A stretch of 64,000 nucleotides of DNA, taken from positions 682,001-746,000 of the forward strand of contig JAEWHC010000009.1 in the NCBI GenBank assembly GCA_023387985.1. The letters are read 5' to 3'. Below the pieces are notes generated by a model. That model searched no databases. It saw only the letters and a program-made list of their open reading frames with translations, and had not been told where the DNA came from. This document shows positions 58,251-64,000 of this stretch, piece by piece (position 1 is the first letter of the stretch; each line of letters begins with the position of its first letter). Origin of the DNA: Bacteroidota bacterium. Lineage in GTDB: Bacteria; Bacteroidota; Bacteroidia; Chitinophagales; Chitinophagaceae. The translations under genes and the position numbers were made by a program.

Positions 58251-59546
58251 ATGTTCTATTATTTGTTTGACTGGCTAAGCCACCAATTCGACTTCAGCGG
58301 TGCAGGACTGTTCCAGTTCATCACCTTCCGGATGGCTATGGCCACCATACTTTCTTTGGTAATCGCGGCCATTGCCGGCAAATTTATCATCAGGAAATTA
58401 CAAAAACTGCAAATTGGCGAAAGTGTACGCGAACTGGGTCTTCCCGGCGAAGTGAACAAGGCCAATACGCCAACCATGGGCGGCTTCATCATATTACTGG
58501 CTATTCTCATTCCGACCATTTTATTTGCCAAGCTGCTGAATATTTACATCCTCCTGATGCTTCTCGTGACCGTATGGTGCGGAATGATCGGATTTATAGA
58601 TGACGTGCTCAAATTGCGGGCTAGGCGTATTGCCCGTGAAAAAGGAATTACCTACAAGAAAGCTGATGCGGACGGGCTTGCCGGGAAATTCAAGATCGCC
58701 GGACAGGTAGGCCTTGGTTTGATTGTTGGCGCCACACTGTATTTCAGCGATGGGGTCATTATGGAGCGCCGTGTGGTAGAGCAGGACAGGGTGATGCAAT
58801 TGAATGCCCGCGAAAAACTTGTGGGCGAAACCACAAAAAACATTGACGGTAAAGAATTGCGCTATGTGCAGGTGCAAACACCCATCACCACCATTCCATT
58901 TGTAAAAGGACATGAATTCAATTATGCCCGTCTGCTGCCTTCAAGCTGGCAGGATTATACCTATATCGTTTACATCATCGCGGTAATTTTTATCATTACG
59001 GCAGTTTCAAACGGATCAAATATTACCGATGGCCTTGACGGGCTGGCTACAGGTGTGGCAGCGATAATTGGTGTTTGTCTGGGATTGTTTGCATATACAA
59101 GCGGCAATATCCGTTTTGCGGAGTACCTCAACATCATGTATATCCCCAACCTAGGTGAGCTTTCCATTTTTATCGGGGCATTCATCGGTGCTTGCATTGG
59201 TTTTTTGTGGTATAACGCGTTTCCGGCACAGGTATTTATGGGAGATACAGGCAGCCTCGCCCTCGGAGGCATCATTGCATCCCTTGCCATTATTGTGCGT
59301 AAGGAATTGTTGATCCCCATTTTCTGCGGTGTGTTCCTGGTTGAAAACCTGAGTGTGATGATGCAGGTGTCCTATTTTAAATACACAAAGAAAAAATATG
59401 GAGAAGGCAGGCGCATTTTCCTTATGTCGCCATTGCACCACCATTACCAGAAACTGGGATACCACGAAAGCAAAATCGCTGTGCGTTTTTGGATCGTAAC
59501 CATATTGTTAGCCATTTTTTCAGTGATCACCTTAAAAATCCGTTAG
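58251..59546 (+). CDS. mraY: Phospho-MurNAc-pentapeptide translocase
   Basis: A 431-residue polytopic membrane enzyme: NKANTPTMGGFIILLAILIPT, GFIDDVLK (DD motif), SNGSNITDGLDGLATG (NxxDG motif) and the last block VFMGDTGSLALGG and PLHHHYQKLG. It transfers phospho-MurNAc-pentapeptide to undecaprenyl phosphate to give lipid I. It is about 70 residues longer than the E. coli enzyme. The main insert lies at about residues 170-230 (ERRVVEQDRVMQ ... PITTIPFVKGHEF) between two membrane helices. The gap to murE is 31 bases; murF is not present here. Confidence 0.95.
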   Translation: MFYYLFDWLSHQFDFSGAGLFQFITFRMAMATILSLVIAAIAGKFIIRKLQKLQIGESVRELGLPGEVNKANTPTMGGFIILLAILIPTILFAKLLNIYILLMLLVTVWCGMIGFIDDVLKLRARRIAREKGITYKKADADGLAGKFKIAGQVGLGLIVGATLYFSDGVIMERRVVEQDRVMQLNAREKLVGETTKNIDGKELRYVQVQTPITTIPFVKGHEFNYARLLPSSWQDYTYIVYIIAVIFIITAVSNGSNITDGLDGLATGVAAIIGVCLGLFAYTSGNIRFAEYLNIMYIPNLGELSIFIGAFIGACIGFLWYNAFPAQVFMGDTGSLALGGIIASLAIIVRKELLIPIFCGVFLVENLSVMMQVSYFKYTKKKYGEGRRIFLMSPLHHHYQKLGYHESKIAVRFWIVTILLAIFSVITLKIR

Positions 59547-59553
59547 GCCGGGA

Positions 59554-60894
59554 ATGAAACAAAAACTGATCATAATTGGTGCCGGTGAAAGCGGTTGTGG
59601 TGCAGCAGTGCTGGGTCGGCAGCAAGGTTATGATGTTTTCGTAACCGAAGCCGGAGAGATCAAACCGCAATACCTGATTGAGCTGAATGGATTAGGAATA
59701 CCTTTTGAGCAAGGTGGCCACAATATGGAAAAAATTCTTGCGGCAAATCTCGTGGTAAAAAGTCCCGGAATACCCGAAAAAGCTCCGGTAATGAAAGCCA
59801 TCCGCAGGGCGGGCATTCCTGTGATCAGTGAGTTGGAATTCGCTTACCGCCATATTGGTGAGGGAAAAATTGTGGCCATTACCGGAAGCAACGGCAAAAC
59901 CACCACCACGGCGCTGCTGCATTTTATGTGCGAAGTAGAAGGCCTCAATACCGCCCTGGTAGGAAACATTGGCCATTCCATTGCCAGGCAGGTGGCATTG
60001 AATCCTGTTGACTGGTACATCACCGAAGTTAGCAGTTTTCAACTTGATGACATTGTTGAATTCAGGCCACACATTGCCATCCTAACCAACATTACCGAAG
60101 ACCATCTCGACCGGTATGATTATAAAATGACGAACTACATCGCGTCCAAATTCAAGGTCATTCAGAATCAAACATCAAACGATTATTTCATCTATTGTGC
60201 CGATGATCCGGAAACAATAGCCAACTTAAATACATATCATAAACAATCAACTTTATTGCCTTTTACTATGAAACACGAATTACGCCAGGGAGCCTACATC
60301 AAGGACGAGGAAATGCTCATCCGGGTTAAAGAACAGGAGGTACGCATGAATATCCATGAATTTAAACAAGCTGGTAAACACAACCAGTACAACACCATGG
60401 CTGCGGGAATATCCGCCCGGGTTATGGGCATACGGGATGAGAATATCCGGGAAGCCGTGCAGCATTTTGAAGGGCTGCCTCACCGCAATGAATTTGTGGC
60501 TACCATAAGAGGTGTGGATTATGTAAATGACAGCAAATCCACAAACATCAACAGTACCTGGTATGCATTGGGCACGGCCACCAAACCGGTTGTACTGATT
60601 CTTGGCGGCGTTGACAAGGGCAATGATTATTCCATCATTGAAGAATTGGTTGAAGAAAAGGTAAAAGGCATTATCTGCATGGGTTTGGATAATCAAAAGA
60701 TCCACGATGCGTTCAAGGGTAAAGTTGGCTTTTTGATAGACGTGCATTCAGCACGTGAAGCCGTGGAAACAGCATACCGCCATTCCACAACAGGCGATAT
60801 GGTACTACTGTCCCCGGCCTGCGCAAGTTTTGACCTGTTTAAAAATTATGAAGATCGCGGCGATCAGTTCAAAACCGCTGTGAATGAATTGTAA
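59554..60894 (+). CDS. murD: UDP-N-acetylmuramoylalanine--D-glutamate ligase
   Basis: A 446-residue Mur ligase: IIGAGESGCGAAVLG at the N-terminal nucleotide-binding-like fold, VKSPGIPEKAPV, ATP motif ITGSNGKTTTTALL, EVSSFQLDDI, LTNITEDHLDRYD, and a C-terminal NDSKSTNINSTWYAL plus SPACASFDLFKNYEDRGDQF. It adds D-Glu to UDP-MurNAc-L-Ala. The stop overlaps the ftsW start by one base (TAATG). Confidence 0.95.
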   Translation: MKQKLIIIGAGESGCGAAVLGRQQGYDVFVTEAGEIKPQYLIELNGLGIPFEQGGHNMEKILAANLVVKSPGIPEKAPVMKAIRRAGIPVISELEFAYRHIGEGKIVAITGSNGKTTTTALLHFMCEVEGLNTALVGNIGHSIARQVALNPVDWYITEVSSFQLDDIVEFRPHIAILTNITEDHLDRYDYKMTNYIASKFKVIQNQTSNDYFIYCADDPETIANLNTYHKQSTLLPFTMKHELRQGAYIKDEEMLIRVKEQEVRMNIHEFKQAGKHNQYNTMAAGISARVMGIRDENIREAVQHFEGLPHRNEFVATIRGVDYVNDSKSTNINSTWYALGTATKPVVLILGGVDKGNDYSIIEELVEEKVKGIICMGLDNQKIHDAFKGKVGFLIDVHSAREAVETAYRHSTTGDMVLLSPACASFDLFKNYEDRGDQFKTAVNEL

Positions 60895-62183
60895 TGGGAT
60901 TGATTGAGACCATAACCAATGAATTGAAGATCAACCGCGACGATGATGGCGCTGGTTTTTCTTTGAGTCCAAAAACCAAGGGCGATCCGGTGATCTGGAG
61001 CATTGTGGCCATACTGGTTATCATGAGCCTGCTGGTAGTATATAGTTCTACCGGCACGCTGGCCTACAGGATAAACAAAGGAAATACCGAATATTATCTG
61101 GTCCGCCAGGTTTTATTCATTCTCATTGGTGTGGCCATCATTTACCTTACCCATCTCATTGATTACAAATGGTTCAGTCGGCTGGCACTTTGGTTCTACC
61201 TCATTTCCATTCCGCTGTTGCTGTTCACCTTATTTTTTGGGGCCAACCTCAATGAAGCCAGCCGCTGGATAAAACTACCCGTTGTTAATCTCACTTTTCA
61301 AACTTCCGATTTCGCCCGCCTGGCCCTATTCATGTACCTCGCCCGGATGCTTAGCCGCAAGCAGCCTGTCATCCAGGATTTCAAGGAAGGATTTCTGAAA
61401 TGCCTGATTCCCATAATCATTACCTGCGCTCTCATCATGCCCGCAAACCTGAGCACAAGCGTACTCACCGCCGCCACCGGATTGTTGCTCCTCTTTATGG
61501 GAAGAGCTTCTATACGGCATATTCTGATGGCTGTAGGTATCGCGGCAATTCCTGTAATGCTGCTTATCGTTGTTGCTGTTTCAAGCCATAAGAGCGAACA
61601 AGTGGCCAGCAGCAGCCCTGCAAATAATGAAGTGGTGGCCTCGGTGAAAAAGACCGGTCGCATGGGTACCTGGGTAAATCGCATCCAGGATTTTATTTAC
61701 ACCAGCGGAACTGAAGCGCCATACCAGGTGCAACAAGCTAAGATTGCTATAGCCAAAGGCCGTTGGGTAGGACTTGGCCCAGGAAACAGTGAGCAACGAA
61801 ATTTTCTTCCACATCCGTATAGTGATTTTATTTATGCCATTATTTTGGAGGAATATGGGTTGATAGGGGGCATGGTCGTACTTTTACTCTATCTCACCTT
61901 TCTATACCGGTCCATCATTATTGTGCGTAAATGCCCCTTTGCATTCGGCACCTTCCTGGCACTTGCATTAAGTGTCACCCTGGTTATCCAGGCTTTTACA
62001 AATATGGCTGTAAATGTGGGACTGTTTCCGGTTACAGGTGTTACCCTTCCACTGGTCAGCATGGGTGGAACGAGTTTTTTATTTACTTGTTTTTCAATCG
62101 GGATCCTGTTGAGCATTTCGCGAAATATAGAAAAATATGAAGGAGCCTACCAGCCTGAAAAAGTTGAAGGAGGTGAATTATGA
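60894..62183 (+). CDS. ftsW: SEDS glycosyltransferase FtsW (lipid II polymerase)
   Basis: A 429-residue SEDS protein with about ten transmembrane helices: VAILVIMSLLVVYSS, LVRQVLFILIGVAIIYL, WIKLPVVNLTFQTSDFARLALFMYLARML, and the C-terminal GVTLPLVSMGGTSFLFTCFSIGILLSI. The PVVNLTFQTSDFAR segment is the FtsW/RodA QPSEF-like region (here Q-T-S-D-F). The linked FtsI supplies the transpeptidase. A longer loop (SEQVASSSPANNEVVASVKKTGRMGTW) lies before the GNSEQRNFLPHPYSDFI motif. Confidence 0.95.
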   Translation: MGLIETITNELKINRDDDGAGFSLSPKTKGDPVIWSIVAILVIMSLLVVYSSTGTLAYRINKGNTEYYLVRQVLFILIGVAIIYLTHLIDYKWFSRLALWFYLISIPLLLFTLFFGANLNEASRWIKLPVVNLTFQTSDFARLALFMYLARMLSRKQPVIQDFKEGFLKCLIPIIITCALIMPANLSTSVLTAATGLLLLFMGRASIRHILMAVGIAAIPVMLLIVVAVSSHKSEQVASSSPANNEVVASVKKTGRMGTWVNRIQDFIYTSGTEAPYQVQQAKIAIAKGRWVGLGPGNSEQRNFLPHPYSDFIYAIILEEYGLIGGMVVLLLYLTFLYRSIIIVRKCPFAFGTFLALALSVTLVIQAFTNMAVNVGLFPVTGVTLPLVSMGGTSFLFTCFSIGILLSISRNIEKYEGAYQPEKVEGGEL

Positions 62184-63280
62184 GTTGCCGAATCATTATA
62201 GCCGGAGGTGGAACAGGAGGGCATATTTTTCCCGCGATAGCTGTGGCCAATGCATTGAAGAAATTAAATCCCGATGTTGAATTATTGTTTATTGGGGCGG
62301 CCGGAAAAATGGAAATGGAAAAAGTTCCGAAAGCGGGTTATAAAATAGAAGGACTGAATATTGCCGGTCTCAACCGTTCGCATTGGTGGAAAAATTTCAG
62401 CCTGCCCTATAAAATGATCGAAAGTTATTTTCAGGTGAAACGCATTTTCAAACAATTCAGGCCCGATGCCGCTTTTGGGGTAGGTGGATACAGCAGTTTT
62501 CCTGTATTGCGCTATGCACAGTCAAAAGGGATACCCACTTTTTTGCATGAGGCCAATGCTTTTGGCGGCAAAGCCAATACCATGCTGGCCAAAAGGGCGG
62601 CACAGGTTTATGCCGGCGCGCCGGGGCTGGAAAAATTCTTCCCTGCGGAAAAAATCATTTTTACCGGAAACCCGGTACGGGAAAACCTGGTGGATGCGGC
62701 TGTTGGAAAAGCAGAAGCCAAAAAGAATTTCGGTCTTACGCCTGCTGCAAAAGCTGTACTCGTTGTGGGCGGAAGCCTGGGCGCACTCAGTATCAATAAA
62801 GCAATGGCTGAAGGAATGCAAAAGCTGCGTCAAAACGGATTGCAGGTAATCTGGCAAACCGGTAAAGCGTTTGATGCCGTAGCGAAAAAAATTACGTCGG
62901 GAGTAAGCGGAGTTTGGCAAGGCGAATTTATCGACAATATGACGGAAGCCTACGCGGCGGCAGATCTCGTGATTAGCCGGGCGGGAGCCATGAGTGTGGC
63001 CGAACTCTGCCTGGCGGGCGTACCCGTCATCTTCGTTCCCTATCCTTTTGCTGCCGAAGATCATCAAACCGCAAATGCTGTGGCGCTTGTAAAAGAAGGC
63101 GCCGCATTGCTGGTAAAAGATGGTGATTCAGGCCGTGATCTCATCAATACCGCGATTGCTTTATCCCGGGAAGAAGAGAAAATGCAGCAAATGGCTGAAA
63201 AAATAAAAAGCATGGGCGTGCGCAATGCTGATTTGGTAATTGCTCAAAATATACTCAGACAGGTTTGTGAAAAAAATTGA
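62180..63280 (+). CDS. murG: UDP-GlcNAc--MurNAc-pentapeptide-PP-undecaprenol GlcNAc transferase
   Basis: A 366-residue GT28 enzyme: IAGGGTGGHIFPAIAVAN at the N-terminus, GVGGYSSFPVLRYAQ, HEANAFGGKAN, FTGNPVRENLV, VGGSLGALSINKA, then the UDP-GlcNAc part ISRAGAMSVAELCLAGVPVIFVPYPFAAEDHQTANA. It makes lipid II at the inner face of the membrane. ATGA overlap with ftsW; the 3' end overlaps murC by 14 bases. Confidence 0.96.
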   Translation: MSCRIIIAGGGTGGHIFPAIAVANALKKLNPDVELLFIGAAGKMEMEKVPKAGYKIEGLNIAGLNRSHWWKNFSLPYKMIESYFQVKRIFKQFRPDAAFGVGGYSSFPVLRYAQSKGIPTFLHEANAFGGKANTMLAKRAAQVYAGAPGLEKFFPAEKIIFTGNPVRENLVDAAVGKAEAKKNFGLTPAAKAVLVVGGSLGALSINKAMAEGMQKLRQNGLQVIWQTGKAFDAVAKKITSGVSGVWQGEFIDNMTEAYAAADLVISRAGAMSVAELCLAGVPVIFVPYPFAAEDHQTANAVALVKEGAALLVKDGDSGRDLINTAIALSREEEKMQQMAEKIKSMGVRNADLVIAQNILRQVCEKN

Positions 63281-64000
63281 TACCATATCAAATATTTACT
63301 TCCTTGGGATTGGCGGTATAGGCATGAGTGCCATTGCCCGTTATTTTCTGCAGAAAGGTGCCAAAGTAAGTGGTTATGATCGTACAGAAACGACTATAAC
63401 CCGGGCTCTTGAATCAGAGGGCGCCTCCATTCACTACGAAGACAATTTTAAGCTGATAGATAAAAATACCGACCTGGTAATTTATACCCCGGCCATTCCG
63501 AAAGATCATCGGGAATGGAACTGGTTAAAAAATAACGGATACGAGATTGTGAAGCGCAGCGATGTACTGCAATGGATAACCGAAGGCGGGTTCAATATCT
63601 GCGTTGCCGGTACGCATGGCAAAACGAGCATTACTTCCATGATCGGTTATTTGCTCCGGCATGGTCCGGGCTGCAATGCCTTTTTGGGCGGTGTGTCCGT
63701 GAATTTTGGTACAAATTACTGGAAGGCGGAAAACAACATCAACGTAGTGGAAGCCGACGAGTACGACCGCAGTTTTTTAAAGCTCAGCCCGGATATTGCG
63801 GTAATCACCGCAATGGATGCCGACCATCTGGATATTTACGGAACGGTTGAGAACATGCGCCAAAACTTCGTGGAGTTTGGAAAACGGATAATCCAGGATG
63901 GACTGCTTATTCATAAAATCGGATTGGATCAACTGGATCAGCTTACCGGCATTGACATCCGGAAATACGCATTGGAAAACAGGGCAGAAAATGGACCGGA
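63267..64000 (+). CDS. murC: UDP-N-acetylmuramate--L-alanine ligase, N-terminal part (runs off right edge)
   Basis: I read about 244 codons from the GTG at 63267: an N-terminal Rossmann-like fold FLGIGGIGMSAIARYFL, IYTPAIPKDHREW, ATP motif VAGTHGKTSITSMIGYLL, EADEYDRSFLKL and ITAMDADHLDIYG. These are the MurC signatures (GTHGKTS; DADHLD). The first in-frame ATG would fall inside the GIGGIGM motif, so the GTG (14 bases inside murG) is the most likely start. It adds L-Ala to UDP-MurNAc. The remainder lies outside the window. Confidence 0.93.
   Translation, partial: MKKIDTISNIYFLGIGGIGMSAIARYFLQKGAKVSGYDRTETTITRALESEGASIHYEDNFKLIDKNTDLVIYTPAIPKDHREWNWLKNNGYEIVKRSDVLQWITEGGFNICVAGTHGKTSITSMIGYLLRHGPGCNAFLGGVSVNFGTNYWKAENNINVVEADEYDRSFLKLSPDIAVITAMDADHLDIYGTVENMRQNFVEFGKRIIQDGLLIHKIGLDQLDQLTGIDIRKYALENRAENGP

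Noticed and set aside
1..64000. tRNA, rRNA, CRISPR arrays, riboswitches, transposases or integrase genes
   Set aside because: I looked for tRNA T-loop and cloverleaf patterns, evenly spaced repeats and transposase motifs by eye and found none; a tRNAscan or Infernal run would be decisive.

Overview
The window reads as a chromosomal segment of a Bacteroidota bacterium, most likely the Chitinophagaceae or a near relative. Pointers are a fused LpxC-FabZ protein, a DUF4476 protein, a DUF4369-TlpA lipoprotein, a DUF6132-like membrane protein, a TonB-dependent receptor with a carboxypeptidase-like N-terminal domain, a four-subunit Vor/Kor 2-oxoacid oxidoreductase, and Bacteroidota-type -7 promoter elements (TAnnTTTG) close to many start codons. 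It is gene-dense core chromosome. I saw no rRNA or tRNA genes, CRISPR array, transposase, integrase or prophage. The best candidate for foreign DNA is an AT-rich acyltransferase gene at 29795-30916.

Layout. 1-2083: the N-terminal part of a TonB-dependent receptor (minus strand) that runs off the left edge. 2581-5384: a ferredoxin-dependent 2-oxoacid oxidoreductase operon. 5534-6978: a HAD phosphatase and a free-standing NUMOD4/HNH-like protein. 7061-13203: an AddAB-type helicase-nuclease, followed by gmk and an SDR. 14990-19288: an envelope-lipid block (lpxC-fabZ, lpxA, an orphan ABC ATPase and a serine-palmitoyltransferase-like alpha-oxoamine synthase). 19537-29677: thioredoxin-fold proteins, ubiX, an ABC-F protein, trxB, folB, an RMDN-like TPR protein and an ABC-2 exporter. 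29795-39421: OafA-type acyltransferase, a small outer-membrane-like protein, comM/yifB, an ABC exporter, a serine hydrolase, a PQQ-type sugar dehydrogenase lipoprotein and a PLP decarboxylase.

39592-43227 is the most distinctive region. A Crp/Fnr regulator is followed by a tightly packed set: an MBL-fold persulfide-dioxygenase/rhodanese fusion (CstB-like), a stand-alone rhodanese, three tiny membrane proteins each with a short cysteine cluster, and a membrane-anchored or exported rhodanese. It looks like a persulfide/sulfane-sulfur handling operon in which the parts of YgaP (rhodanese plus membrane hairpin) are split and multiplied.

43458-52245 holds two pseudouridine synthases, a DUF4476 protein, a LemA-TPM-TPM operon, an SRAP (YedK/HMCES) DNA-protein crosslink protein, a beta-CASP nuclease, an AI-2E family permease and a cupin. 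52246-52798 is a noncoding region with a pyrimidine-rich degenerate repeat, two DnaA-box-like 9-mers and a perfect 15-bp palindrome. It leads into the dcw cell-wall/division cluster (mraZ, rsmH, ftsL, ftsI, murE, mraY, murD, ftsW, murG, murC), which has no murF and runs off the right edge inside murC. Three genes need non-ATG starts to keep their N-terminal motifs: addA (TTG), murE (TTG) and murC (GTG).
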